A stretch of 29,683 nt of DNA, taken from a virus. This document shows, in pieces, positions 1-9,276 of this stretch. The stretch covers positions 1 to 29,683 of the IMG/VR virus record IMGVR_UViG_3300025098_000196. One strand, 5' to 3'. Numbering within the stretch: position 1 is the stretch's first letter; the number at the start of each line of letters is the position of its first letter. The translations under genes and the position numbers were made by a program. A model generated the notes under the pieces. That model was not told the origin of the DNA, ran no database searches, and saw only the letters and a program-made list of their open reading frames with translations.

Positions 1-843
1 GAGAGACAACAAGAATTATTAAACACTATCTTTGGTGTAGGTGACAAACAAGGTTTGATTGAAACACCCTTACCTGTAATAGCACAACAAGTAGCAGGGT
101 TCTCACCCGCACAACAACAAGCGTTTAATTTAGCACAGCAAGGTATTGGTGGATATATGCCATATCTACAGGCTGCAGAAGCAGCTACAGGACAAGCTAG
201 AGATATTGCAACACAAGCAGGACAGATGTTTCAACCCGGTGCGGCACAAGCCTTTATGGATCCGTATCAACAAAATGTTACACAAGAAGCATTAAAAGAA
301 ATTCGCCGACAGGGTGATATTGCAAGACAATCACAATCTGCACAAGCCGTCAAAGCAGGAGCTTTTGGTGGTGCCAGAGAAGGTGTAGTTCGAGCAGAAA
401 CCGAACGCGGTATTCAAGATATTATGTCACGAAGAGTATTTGAAGATTTATCAAGAAACTATCAACAAGCATTGGCATCCAGTCAAGCGGCAGGAGCCGG
501 TCAGCTACAACAGGCAGGCATGGTAGGTGGTTTAGGAAAACAGTTTGGTGCACTAGGGACCACGGCTCAGGCACAACAGCTACAAGACATACAAAGTTTA
601 CTCGGTACGGGTGGCATGCAACAACAACTAGGTCAAGCACAGCTTGAAGCGGAAAGACAAAATTTATTAGCACAACAACAAGAACCTTACAGAAGATATT
701 CTTATGGATTAGAATCCCTAGCAGGATTACCATTTGGTGGTACAACGATTCAACAACAACAAGCACCAACAGCTAATCCTTTCTTACAAGCGGTTAGCGG
801 AATTGGAAGTTTAGCGTACGGATTAGGTCAATTTACACAATAG
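1..843 (+). CDS. Virion-associated protein, Q/A-rich, 5' end cut by window
   Basis: The reading frame is open from base 1, so the gene begins before the window; at least 280 residues are present. A TTG at 55 is only an internal codon. The protein is very rich in Gln, Ala and Gly, with few aromatic or cysteine residues, long predicted helices, and a Gly-rich C-terminus ending in GSLAYGLGQF. It is followed 8 bases later by the next gene, and both belong to a run of long virion-type genes. Small Q/A-rich proteins placed before two large proteins recall the ejected internal proteins of podoviruses (P22 gp7 or T7 gp14 position). That role is inferred from composition and position; no catalytic motif is visible. 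Confidence 0.7.
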   Translation, partial: ERQQELLNTIFGVGDKQGLIETPLPVIAQQVAGFSPAQQQAFNLAQQGIGGYMPYLQAAEAATGQARDIATQAGQMFQPGAAQAFMDPYQQNVTQEALKEIRRQGDIARQSQSAQAVKAGAFGGAREGVVRAETERGIQDIMSRRVFEDLSRNYQQALASSQAAGAGQLQQAGMVGGLGKQFGALGTTAQAQQLQDIQSLLGTGGMQQQLGQAQLEAERQNLLAQQQEPYRRYSYGLESLAGLPFGGTTIQQQQAPTANPFLQAVSGIGSLAYGLGQFTQ

Positions 844-851
844 GAGGTTAA

Positions 852-2597
852 ATGGTTTTAGATCGTAAAATGTTTAGAAGACCTTCAGAGACACCTCCTC
901 AAAGAGGTCCATCGTCTAAAGGTATAGGTATTACTTCAGGTTTAACGCAACCTGTTAAACTAGGAACAGGTGGTGATGTCGCTAGTAAGTATGAAGAATA
1001 CTTCAAAGAATTATCCCCTATTACAGAAAAGATGTATCCAAAAGAAAGTTTCTACGACAGAGCAGGCATGAGTCCTTTTCAATTCTTTGCGGCTCTCGGA
1101 ACACCGATGCAACCCGGTCAAACCGCTTTAGGTAAAATAGGTGAAGCTGGTCAATATTTGAATATTAAACCTGAGTCAAACACAGGTAGAGATCTAGCTT
1201 CAAAAATTGCTTTAGAAAAAGCTCTAGAGGGGGATGAAGATGAACTTCTCACCGTGGGTAAAGAAGACAGAGTTTTAGTCAAAGATCCAGAGAGCGAGAC
1301 AGGTTATAGAGAGATTATATCTCCTGTAAAAGATGAAGATAAAGACTATGAAGCGAAGGATCAACTAGGGAAACTTTATCAGGACTTTAATAATGGTGCG
1401 TTTGGAGATCCTAACTCACAAAATGCTAAAAACGTGTTTGAAGAACGTAAAAATCAAATTTTATCAAACGCTGAAGGAACCAGTGCTTCTAGCGCAATGA
1501 AAGAAATTCAACAAGCTGTTGATTTAAGGAAGGGTACAATTAATCCTGAAACAAATGAAATTTATACTGATGCTGAATTACAACAATTACAGATAAGCAT
1601 GCTAGATTCTCTGAGAGAAAGTGATCGAGCTATTTTAAATTTAGATGAGCAAGAAAGAAAATTAATTTTAGAAAACAATAACACCACTCTAACAAACTGG
1701 GTTACGAATGTTAATGATAAACTTAAAAAATCCGAAGATGTGTTCGACAATGCTTCTTTACAAGAAACTTTATTAACCAAGTCAGCTACTGGTACGGCTG
1801 CTGATACGAGAACAGCTATTTTAAATATTGTAAATACCGCTTCTGAACTTTTAGGTAAACCCGAACTTATTGAAACTTCTAGACAGGCTTTTGAGAAAAT
1901 ATTGCTTGGAGAAGACAATGATTTAAGTGCAACCGAGGCTTTGAAAGCAGCTCAATCATTCGCTACTGTTTTAAAATCTGAATTAATTACTGGTAATAAG
2001 AACATCAAAGAATTTGAAACTCTTGAACTTTCTGGAGCGAAGCTAACAAATAGTAGGGAAGGACAAGAACTTATTTTAAGAACAATTAAGCACGACGCTG
2101 CAATGGATATTTTAAGAGATCAAAAATATAAGGAATTACAAAACACAGGTGAAATTACAGACAATGAAGGCAATGTTCTCTATCAAGTAAAACCAGAAGA
2201 TCGGTTAGCTGGTGAAATTAGAATAAGTGATTCCTTGGGAGGAACTAGAATTATAGAAGATTTAGTAAGACAAGAATCTGATCAATTCTATAATGAAATT
2301 AAAGGACTAGTTGATGATATTAAAAGTTTAGAAACTCCTATAGATCAACGTTTCTTAGAAAGCTTAGATGCGGACAGAAGGACTTTCTATCCCACTTCTG
2401 GTGATAGTATTGATCTCTTAGAGGAATATGGAAAAACTGTCTTTTTTGTTGGATACGCAGATGAAAACGGAAAATATTCTATGCAAAATGAAATGGGTGA
2501 AGAACAATATTTCCCTACAACATGGAGACCAAGGGCGCCTGTATTGATTTACTATAATAGTGAAACAGGTCAAGCCGAAGGTATAAAGGTAAATTAA
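852..2597 (+). CDS. 581 aa virion-associated protein, probable internal/ejected protein
   Basis: I do not recognise a domain. The 581-residue product is acidic and lysine-rich, strongly helical, with likely coiled-coil stretches around residues 220-300 and 400-440. There is no signal peptide, membrane segment or cysteine cluster. An AGGAGG ribosome site overlaps the preceding stop codon region and sets the ATG at 852. The next gene starts one base after its stop, so the two are certainly cotranscribed. Its place between a Q/A-rich protein and a 1001 aa protein suggests the middle member of a podovirus ejection or inner-core set. It could also be a tail-tube or tail-fibre component. Confidence 0.65.
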   Translation: MVLDRKMFRRPSETPPQRGPSSKGIGITSGLTQPVKLGTGGDVASKYEEYFKELSPITEKMYPKESFYDRAGMSPFQFFAALGTPMQPGQTALGKIGEAGQYLNIKPESNTGRDLASKIALEKALEGDEDELLTVGKEDRVLVKDPESETGYREIISPVKDEDKDYEAKDQLGKLYQDFNNGAFGDPNSQNAKNVFEERKNQILSNAEGTSASSAMKEIQQAVDLRKGTINPETNEIYTDAELQQLQISMLDSLRESDRAILNLDEQERKLILENNNTTLTNWVTNVNDKLKKSEDVFDNASLQETLLTKSATGTAADTRTAILNIVNTASELLGKPELIETSRQAFEKILLGEDNDLSATEALKAAQSFATVLKSELITGNKNIKEFETLELSGAKLTNSREGQELILRTIKHDAAMDILRDQKYKELQNTGEITDNEGNVLYQVKPEDRLAGEIRISDSLGGTRIIEDLVRQESDQFYNEIKGLVDDIKSLETPIDQRFLESLDADRRTFYPTSGDSIDLLEEYGKTVFFVGYADENGKYSMQNEMGEEQYFPTTWRPRAPVLIYYNSETGQAEGIKVN

Positions 2598-2598
2598 A

Positions 2599-5500
2599 AT
2601 GCCCGCTGAATCAGCAGGAACAATTGATATAGGGATTAAAAAAGTAGCCGAAGAGACAGGTGTCTTGGATACTATTGATTATTCCCCAACAGAAGTTTTT
2701 AAAGATGTAATGTTTGAGGGCCCTCAAACTGTTGCGGAAAACTACAATGAATCTAAAGAAGCTAAAATAAAATACATTCAGGATGTAGGTGGGGTTGAAA
2801 TAGAAAATAAAAGTTTAGGACCACAAGATTATCTTCTTGCAATAGGTTTAGGACGTAGTCAAACCCATGAAATGAGAAGAAAAAAGTTTCTAGAATCTTA
2901 TCCAGAAGGCGATTATCAAATTCTAACAATTCCGGGAAAAGATGAAGATTATGAATCTTTTGAAATATTTAAATATGACAAAAGTGATAAAAAATACAGA
3001 ATGTTTGATCCTGTTGGATTAGAAATAGATGTCGGAGATTATGAAGAGGTAGGAAAAATTGCTGACTTTCAAACTTTTTCTGAAATTTTAGCCGTAACAG
3101 ATGAGTTTATGAGAGGAAAAGGATTGTGGAAAGCCGGAGCAGAAGTAGCGGCTCCTGCTGTAAAAGGTTTTTTAAAACGACTAGCTTCCGGTATGGGAAA
3201 GACATATGGTGCAAGTTTAGCCGGTCAAAACATCGATGAGTTTGTGGATTGGATGTTAGGATTTGGTGAAAATCAATTCAGACAATTAAGCGAGAATTTA
3301 AAAGAAGAGACAACATTCGAGGATAAGGCAGTAGAGCTGTCAAAAACTTTTTGGAATAACACTTTTTCTGATGAGGTTCAAAAAGAGGCTTTTCTTTCTT
3401 CATTGGGATACGGTCTTTTTGATACTGCGGCTGGGATTCTATCTGGTGAGATAAGACCCGGCTTATTCAAAGACGCCCCCGAAGTAGCTGCTTTAGTACA
3501 AGAAAATGGATTAGAACCTTTTTTAACAGGTCAATTGTTATCTAATGTTTTTTTAAGAAAAACTTGGTTTCAGACCAAGACTTTTGCGGAAACTGCGCCT
3601 GCTAAAATTGAAAAACAGTTATTAACTGCAACTGAAAAATTAAAACAGTTAGAAGAAGGTAAACAATTAAGTAATGAAGAATTACTGACAATTCAAGCAC
3701 AGTTAGAAGAAGCTTATGCTTTTCGATTAGATGAACTTTTATCTTCAAATAAAGCTACGAGAGATGGTGCTGATCTAGCTTTGAAAAATGTTTCGTCACA
3801 ATGGAATAGGATAGTAGAAAAAAATCTTCAAGCAAATATTAAAGACCTTAGTGAATACGCTCCTAGTAGTTCTATAAATATTTTAGGTATAAAAAAAGAA
3901 GGGCAGAAATTTATTAATCAATTAAATCCTAATCCAAAAGGAAAAAATATTAAAACAAAAACGGAAGAGGGAGACATTGTAATAAAAGAAGGTAAACCTG
4001 TTTCTATTTCTCCTGTTAACGCTCAAGAATTTGATAAATTAAATACTATCGTACAAGAACTAAGAAAATTACCTGATCAGTTAAATTTTTTAAATGAAAA
4101 AAAGTCTCAGGAAAGTTTAAAAGCTTTAGTGAATATTAGACAAAAGCTTTTTAATTTAAAAAACTCTCCCGACCCAGCAGTTAATGCAAAAGCGAATGAA
4201 TTATATGATTTAGTGTCACGAAGATTTAATCCGACGGATAGTAGTGTAGTAGCCAATAGTTCTGAATTTGTTCAGTCCTTAGGTTATTTAGATGAGTATA
4301 TGAAACTTAATGAAAATGTCTTAGGCTCTGCTAAGTTTGCCGAAGCTTTGAGCAAAGGGGATATGGACATCGGTGGAATTGTTGCACAATACATTCAACC
4401 CGGTAATTTTAATATGAATGCTCTTCAGCAAATGATGAAGAGTTTTGATGAAGTGGTCCCTGCTGGAGCGGAGATGACTACTGATATGATAAGAGATTTA
4501 TGGTTAAGAGAATTGCTTTTTGATCCATCTACAACAGGTCAAAAAATAAATCAATGGATTAGGAAAGATCCAGAAGGCTTAAAATTTTTATTGGGAAATA
4601 GAAATACTGTTGATGATCTTATTGAGGTAGCAAAAGATGCGGACAAATTAAAGAATAGTTTATTTTATCAGGCAAAAGAATTGGATGGAAACGCTTATGA
4701 AGTTGTTAAATCAACAATCAACAAAGCCAAAGGCACAGAGGGTTCAATAGGCGCTGCTTCTGAAATAGACGAATTAATACGAATCGGCGGTGGGGATAAG
4801 GATATGTACAGTCCTTATATGGTAAGTGTAAGAACAGGTATTATAGAAGATGTTTTATCAAAGTCTCAACGAGCAAATGAACGTAATCCAAGTCTTGTTA
4901 CCTTTGATGCGGAAACTTTAGAAAAAGAAGTTAACAATGTTCTATCTAATCCTCTTTTGATTAAATTTTTTGATGATCAAGGAATACAAAGATTAGGAGC
5001 ATTAAAAAGTTATTTTTCTCGATTAAAAGAAAGCGTAGGAGCTGGAGCGGAATTAGCTCGTGGTCAAGAAGCTCAAAAATTATTAAATAATTACTTGTTT
5101 CGTCCTTTTGCCACTACTATTGATACGGGTGGTAAGATATTAAAAGCAGACGTATTCGCGAGACTTTTTTCTGGAAAAGTCACTCCCGGAACATTGGCAG
5201 AAATTGAAAAAGCTCTTCCTTCCGATCCTCTTCAAGCTACTAAAATTATTTTGAAAGAATTAGTCAAAGAAGCAGGAGTTGAAGATGAGGAATATTCTGG
5301 AGCTGCTACAAGCACTGGGACAATAAATATAGGGCCCGGTAAATCTATAGAAATGGATTTACAATCTTCTGACATTGCTCCACAAGTCCCTGTCGAAGTT
5401 CCAACAACCGCGATTCCCGGATCGTCAATCTCTTCCACACAAGTCGTAGCACCCCTACCAACCATGAGTGGTCAACCTCAACAAACAAACGCGGCTCGTG

Positions 5501-5604
5501 CACAACAAGCTTTTCCGTTTGATCCTATCTTTGCTGCTGCCGACGGTGGTATCGCTGATAAAGGGATTATGAATACTTCTCGCGGTCGTCAAATGGTGGT
5601 ATGA
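2599..5604 (+). CDS. 1001 aa large virion protein, probable internal/ejected protein
   Basis: This is the longest protein of the window. It is mostly hydrophilic and helical, with long coiled-coil-like stretches around residues 330-400 and 470-540 and a Pro/Thr/Gln-rich tail. A Gly/Ala-rich amphipathic stretch near residues 175-215 might touch membrane. The C-terminus carries an ADGGIADKGIM motif that resembles KAADGGIMYLAPGG in the last gene of the window. I see no lysozyme or transglycosylase motif. The ATG at 2599 follows the previous stop by one base, and its own stop overlaps the next gene by four bases (ATGA). Length and position fit the large ejected core proteins of podoviruses (T7 gp16-like role), which is inference. 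Confidence 0.65.
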   Translation: MPAESAGTIDIGIKKVAEETGVLDTIDYSPTEVFKDVMFEGPQTVAENYNESKEAKIKYIQDVGGVEIENKSLGPQDYLLAIGLGRSQTHEMRRKKFLESYPEGDYQILTIPGKDEDYESFEIFKYDKSDKKYRMFDPVGLEIDVGDYEEVGKIADFQTFSEILAVTDEFMRGKGLWKAGAEVAAPAVKGFLKRLASGMGKTYGASLAGQNIDEFVDWMLGFGENQFRQLSENLKEETTFEDKAVELSKTFWNNTFSDEVQKEAFLSSLGYGLFDTAAGILSGEIRPGLFKDAPEVAALVQENGLEPFLTGQLLSNVFLRKTWFQTKTFAETAPAKIEKQLLTATEKLKQLEEGKQLSNEELLTIQAQLEEAYAFRLDELLSSNKATRDGADLALKNVSSQWNRIVEKNLQANIKDLSEYAPSSSINILGIKKEGQKFINQLNPNPKGKNIKTKTEEGDIVIKEGKPVSISPVNAQEFDKLNTIVQELRKLPDQLNFLNEKKSQESLKALVNIRQKLFNLKNSPDPAVNAKANELYDLVSRRFNPTDSSVVANSSEFVQSLGYLDEYMKLNENVLGSAKFAEALSKGDMDIGGIVAQYIQPGNFNMNALQQMMKSFDEVVPAGAEMTTDMIRDLWLRELLFDPSTTGQKINQWIRKDPEGLKFLLGNRNTVDDLIEVAKDADKLKNSLFYQAKELDGNAYEVVKSTINKAKGTEGSIGAASEIDELIRIGGGDKDMYSPYMVSVRTGIIEDVLSKSQRANERNPSLVTFDAETLEKEVNNVLSNPLLIKFFDDQGIQRLGALKSYFSRLKESVGAGAELARGQEAQKLLNNYLFRPFATTIDTGGKILKADVFARLFSGKVTPGTLAEIEKALPSDPLQATKIILKELVKEAGVEDEEYSGAATSTGTINIGPGKSIEMDLQSSDIAPQVPVEVPTTAIPGSSISSTQVVAPLPTMSGQPQQTNAARAQQAFPFDPIFAAADGGIADKGIMNTSRGRQMVV

Positions 5605-5972
5605 TCCGAAGAAGAAAGGATCTCAAACCTTACGAAGTTTTAGGATGCATGGTAAGAATCAACCATGATAGTAATTATATGCGTGAAATGATTGTTGAAC
5701 ACTTAGTACAGCACCATTTAACCGCTATTTCCAAAGATAATTATTTACTATGGACCAAGGATAATAAGCCTCATGCTTACGCTACGTGGATCAAGGATCA
5801 CGGAACAGAGGTTTATCATATGGCAGCTCCTTACGGCGATGTCTTCAAACTATGTCGAGATTTGAAAGATTATTTGAACCGTGAGAAAAATATCTATAAT
5901 GTAAGGTTTATTCGACGTGATAAAAATGGTACAGTTCGTAAAAAAGGTTTTATTAATACAAGGAAACAATAA
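5601..5972 (+). CDS. HlyC-like toxin-activating lysine acyltransferase homologue
   Basis: The 123-residue product matches the HlyC family (RTX toxin-activating lysine acyltransferases, GNAT-like fold) along its length. Residues 11-15 YEVLG correspond to LEVLG, NYLLWTKDNKPHAYATW (47-63) to NQYALLTRDNYPVAYCSW, and AAPYGD (75-80) to IAPFGD; the basic end also fits. HlyC proteins transfer fatty acyl groups from acyl-ACP to lysines of a protoxin. Here the residues aligned with the catalytic His23 and Asp92 of E. coli HlyC appear to be Met27 and His73, so activity is doubtful or the mechanism differs. The alignment is from memory. The gene overlaps the stop of the 1001 aa virion gene by ATGA and ends on the start of the next, so it is part of the late virion operon, possibly modifying a virion protein. 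Confidence 0.72.
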   Translation: MIRRRKDLKPYEVLGCMVRINHDSNYMREMIVEHLVQHHLTAISKDNYLLWTKDNKPHAYATWIKDHGTEVYHMAAPYGDVFKLCRDLKDYLNREKNIYNVRFIRRDKNGTVRKKGFINTRKQ

Positions 5973-6901
5973 TGGGTAGTTCAACAGGTTCTCAATCTTC
6001 TTCTAAAGCTGGCTTACAAAAGAAGCAAGGTCAAGAAGAAGCAAAACAAGTTATAGAAGATCTTGGTAAGGATACCAAGGGTGGACAACAGTATGAAACC
6101 AAAGGTCAATTTGTTTATAAATTAGACAAAGATGGAAATAGAATAGGACAAGTGGCAGGTCCGGGATATACCGGCGGTAGTGGCGCTGTTGACGCTATAA
6201 GAAAAGCTGGCTATCAAACAGATTTAGAGAAGGGTGGCTTAGGAGAACCGGGATCAGATTTAGAGATTAATCAACTTGCTAAAATTACTGGAAAAACTCC
6301 AGATGAAGTTAGGCAAGAAAGAGAAAGAGTAACGGAAGTTTATGGTCGTGATCCTGTTCGTAGATTAGGTATTGACAGATTCGGTGACGCTATGGCTTAC
6401 GGAGCCGCTGCTCCTACTACTCGTGAATTTTTGGGCGACTTAAACCGTGGTATTTTTGGTGGAACATATGGAAGTCGCATGAGAAATGAACCTGCACCTA
6501 AAGGATATGAAGGATTTGCTAAACCTCTTTTAGATTTAGCAATACCGGGTGGCTTAATACGAAGTATGGCTTCCAATATTTATGATGAGGGTAAAGAGTT
6601 TGTTACCACTCCTCCTATTGATTATTTTAAAAATTTAGGAATATTTGCACCGACTGAAACAGAAGAGATAGATCCTCGACGCCAAGCATTTTTAGAAAAT
6701 TTTCGAAGAAGGCAAGACACTCCTAAAGACACTCCTATTGAGCAGCCTGTTGTAACTGCTCCTGTAGAAGAAATTGTAGAAGAAGAATTACCGTCAATTC
6801 TCGGAGGCTATGATGCTGGCATTCAACCTGAGATATTATACCCTTATGGCACAGGAAACACGTTAGTATCCTATGAAGATTTGATTAACCGAATCGGCTA
6901 A
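5972..6901 (+). CDS. 309 aa late-operon protein of unknown function
   Basis: I do not recognise this protein. It begins with a Ser/Gln/Lys-rich low-complexity tract (residues 1-40), followed by a Gly-rich section (VAGPGYTGGSG), a charged helical part near 85-120, a hydrophobic segment AIPGGLIRSMAS near 188-200, and a Pro/Glu-rich end. No cysteines or catalytic motifs are evident. It starts on the last base of the acyltransferase-like gene's stop and ends convergently with the helicase gene, overlapping it by four bases (6898-6901). It closes the late + strand operon and is probably a virion or assembly protein. Confidence 0.6.
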   Translation: MGSSTGSQSSSKAGLQKKQGQEEAKQVIEDLGKDTKGGQQYETKGQFVYKLDKDGNRIGQVAGPGYTGGSGAVDAIRKAGYQTDLEKGGLGEPGSDLEINQLAKITGKTPDEVRQERERVTEVYGRDPVRRLGIDRFGDAMAYGAAAPTTREFLGDLNRGIFGGTYGSRMRNEPAPKGYEGFAKPLLDLAIPGGLIRSMASNIYDEGKEFVTTPPIDYFKNLGIFAPTETEEIDPRRQAFLENFRRRQDTPKDTPIEQPVVTAPVEEIVEEELPSILGGYDAGIQPEILYPYGTGNTLVSYEDLINRIG

Positions 6902-8334
6902 ACTAACCACTCTTTATAATCTTCACCCAATACTTGAGTAGCTAAATCAATTTTATTTCTCAAGCTTTTAATAATCTTTTCATCAACGGTTTTCTCTGTC
7001 ACTAAATCAATATAAGTCACTTTATTTGTTTGACCAATACGATGTGCACGATCTTCCGACTGTAGTCGTATTTCTAAATCATAAGAATTAGAGTAATAAA
7101 TCATATGATGTGCCGCTGTCAGTGTTAAACCAAAACCACCCGTACGAGGATTACCTACAAAGAAACGAATAGGATTGTTCATGTCTTGAAAGTTTAGTAC
7201 GGCTTCTTGCCTGTCTTCTGTTTTTGTATCCCCAAAGAAAGATACAACACTATCGGCACCATACTTCTCTGCTAAGGTTTCAGTGATCTTCATAATATCA
7301 TGACGGTACACGGCCCAGATAATAACCTTACCATCAATCTCTTCTAAACAATTCATTAACTCAGGTAATCTATTATTAGGTATTTCTTTTATCTCGCCGT
7401 CATTAACAATCACACTACCACAAACAATTTGATGTAGCTTTACTAACTGTGCAAGCATCGTCGTCACGGATGTTTCCTTACCTTCAATCTCGGCTATCGC
7501 CTCACGCTTCATGGTCTCATACATCTTCGCTTGTTCGGGTGTCATCTCGACAATACGTTTGGTAAAAACTTTATCAGGCAGGTCTAAGCAATCTGATTTC
7601 AATACACGATAAGAATACTGATCAACTTTATGGTTGAGTTCATCTAATCGCTGATAGCCTATGATTTGTTTAAAACTGTGACTTCCCATATTTCTGTTTA
7701 CTAATTGACAGTACCTTGCTTTGAAAGTGTAGAAAGAAGAGAAGTCTAAAAAATAAGGATCAAGAAAATAAGATTGTGTATACAAATCTAAGGGTGATTT
7801 AGTAACAGGAGAGCCTGTTAAGATACGACGATACTTAGCAAGTTGTCGTAGCTTAATAAGATTTTTTGTCCGTTGAGCAGTAGGAGACTTGATTGTTGTG
7901 CTTTCGTCGACAGCCATAAGAGCGACAAAGCCACTAAGAAATTTTTCTGCAATTTGTATTCCTTTCTTTGTTGCAAACGCATCAATGTTCATCAAGAAAA
8001 TAACTAACTTGTCTTTGATTGTGAACATCTCTGACAATTGTTTTAAATTTGATTTAGTTGTTTTCGGTGACCAAGTTACTACATGATAGTCAACATGTTC
8101 TGGCATGTGTGCGGGTATCTCAGATTTTTCCCAGTTACGATACACACCTTTCGGAGCAATGACTAAGGCTCCATTAATTTTTCCTTTATCATAAAGCATA
8201 GCAATATTGTCGATGAGAACTTTAGATTTACCTGTTCCCATTTCCATAAATAATGCAAAAGCTTCTCTATTCCACGACGCACCTAATGCTTTTAATTGAT
8301 GCTCGTATGGCATTGTTTTAAATTTGTAATCCAT
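6898..8334 (-). CDS. SNF2-family (SF2) DNA helicase/ATPase
   Basis: The 478-residue protein carries the full SF2/SNF2 motor. Motif I is MEMGTGKS (30-37), motif Ia is VIAPKGVYRNW near 58-68, motif II is DEST (143-146), motif III is TGSP (173-176), and motif VI is QSEDRAHRIGQ (425-435). The last is the classic SNF2 signature. Such phage helicases translocate on double-stranded DNA and take part in replication, recombination or remodelling. The motor takes up nearly the whole protein, so no extra nuclease domain is present. The start has an AAAGGA ribosome site 7 bases upstream. The gene faces the late operon and diverges from the replication genes, so it uses its own promoter in the 65-base gap at 8335-8399. 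Confidence 0.93.
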   Translation of the reverse strand: MDYKFKTMPYEHQLKALGASWNREAFALFMEMGTGKSKVLIDNIAMLYDKGKINGALVIAPKGVYRNWEKSEIPAHMPEHVDYHVVTWSPKTTKSNLKQLSEMFTIKDKLVIFLMNIDAFATKKGIQIAEKFLSGFVALMAVDESTTIKSPTAQRTKNLIKLRQLAKYRRILTGSPVTKSPLDLYTQSYFLDPYFLDFSSFYTFKARYCQLVNRNMGSHSFKQIIGYQRLDELNHKVDQYSYRVLKSDCLDLPDKVFTKRIVEMTPEQAKMYETMKREAIAEIEGKETSVTTMLAQLVKLHQIVCGSVIVNDGEIKEIPNNRLPELMNCLEEIDGKVIIWAVYRHDIMKITETLAEKYGADSVVSFFGDTKTEDRQEAVLNFQDMNNPIRFFVGNPRTGGFGLTLTAAHHMIYYSNSYDLEIRLQSEDRAHRIGQTNKVTYIDLVTEKTVDEKIIKSLRNKIDLATQVLGEDYKEWLV

Positions 8335-8399
8335 CAGTAATCCTTTTAAATTTCTACTAGCTAATTTATATTTTTTAATTTATAGTTCAACCAGAAATT
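8335..8399. promoter_or_regulatory. Divergent intergenic promoter region
   Basis: This 65-base A+T-rich gap separates the start of the SNF2 helicase gene (- strand) from the start of the replication operon (+ strand), so promoters for both must lie here or inside the genes. TATATT- and TAATTT-like stretches could serve as -10 boxes. I cannot assign clear -35 boxes, and neither repeated operator found elsewhere in the window is present. Confidence 0.4.
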
Positions 8400-8732
8400 A
8401 TGGCAGTATACGTAGTACAAGAAGCTTTAGGCAAAAATATTTTATCCGCAGAGAAGTACGGAGAGCTTGTATTGTTATTAGAATATAACAGGCAAATCGT
8501 ATTATCTTCGGCACCAACAGTGCGCGTCTTAAAAGAAAAATTAAAAAACTTTAGTGACGAAGATTACTTGTTGTTAATGGGTGACCCTGTGGCAATGGGT
8601 CTCGCATGTGCTATTGCATCCGATGTTAATCGTGGTAAAGTTAAATGCTTAAAGTGGGATAAACGAGAATCTCGTTACTATCCTGTAGAATTCGATATTC
8701 ATGAGAAAGGATTAAAGCATGATGAATTTTGA
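8400..8732 (+). CDS. 110 aa conserved-type phage protein at start of replication operon
   Basis: I do not recognise a named family. The protein looks like a compact alpha/beta domain, with hydrophobic helix LVLLLEYNRQIVL (23-35) and a small hydrophobic segment DPVAMGLACAIASDV (61-75), ending in a charged tail. The ATG at 8400 is the first possible start after the divergent gap, and no strong ribosome site precedes it. Its 3' end overlaps the next gene by 14 bases. First place in the replication operon suggests an early or replication-linked role, which is inference. Confidence 0.6.
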   Translation: MAVYVVQEALGKNILSAEKYGELVLLLEYNRQIVLSSAPTVRVLKEKLKNFSDEDYLLLMGDPVAMGLACAIASDVNRGKVKCLKWDKRESRYYPVEFDIHEKGLKHDEF

Positions 8733-9261
8733 AGATGATGCTAAAATTAATATTAGCAACAATAATCTGGACGAAGTGAGTTCACTTTGTCAAGAACTCA
8801 GCAATCTTGAAAACGATATCAAGTCTTACGAAGACACGGTAAAAGAACTCAAGAAAAAAGCTGACAAGTTATCGATGGAGGTCATCCCTGAAAAGATGAA
8901 CGAACTTGGATTAAAATCTGTAGAACTGAATGATGGTTCTAAATTAAAGATAGCAGAATTTGTTCAAGCACGGATTACTGAAGACAACAAAGAACAGGCA
9001 TTCTCATGGTTACGTGATAATGGCCATGGTGATCTCATCAAACATAATCTTTCTGCATCCTTTGGTCGAGGAGAAGATGACAAAGCACAGGACTTTAAAA
9101 CTCGTGCTGATGAAATCGGACTTGATCTAATGGAGAAAGAGTGGGTGGAACCTATGACACTCAAAGCCTTTGCAAAAGAGCAAGTGGCTCAAGGCTCCGG
9201 TATTCCAATGGATACCTTCGGGGTCTTTATAGGTAATAAGACGAAAATAACAAAAACATAA
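8719..9261 (+). CDS. 180 aa coiled-coil protein of replication operon
   Basis: Residues 17-60 (SSLCQELSNLENDIKSYEDT onward) form a clear coiled coil. A globular part follows with a short NDGSKLKIAEFVQARI strand region and a charged helical tail. An AAAGGA ribosome site lies 7 bases before the ATG at 8719, and a second ATG follows directly. The gene overlaps its upstream neighbour and stands just before the probable single-strand binding protein gene. Similar coiled-coil proteins in phages include Gam-like nuclease inhibitors and recombination mediators, but nothing here decides between them. Function unknown. Confidence 0.65.
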   Translation: MMNFEDDAKINISNNNLDEVSSLCQELSNLENDIKSYEDTVKELKKKADKLSMEVIPEKMNELGLKSVELNDGSKLKIAEFVQARITEDNKEQAFSWLRDNGHGDLIKHNLSASFGRGEDDKAQDFKTRADEIGLDLMEKEWVEPMTLKAFAKEQVAQGSGIPMDTFGVFIGNKTKITKT

Positions 9262-9276
9262 AAAGGAAAAACGATA

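Noticed and set aside
422-769. Long - strand frame opposite the first gene
   Set aside because: Produced by the CAA/CAG-rich coding strand of the Q/A-rich virion gene; no ribosome site and low-complexity product.
6898-6901. Frameshift or fusion between the late operon and the helicase
   Set aside because: The four-base overlap is simply two convergent stops sharing bases.
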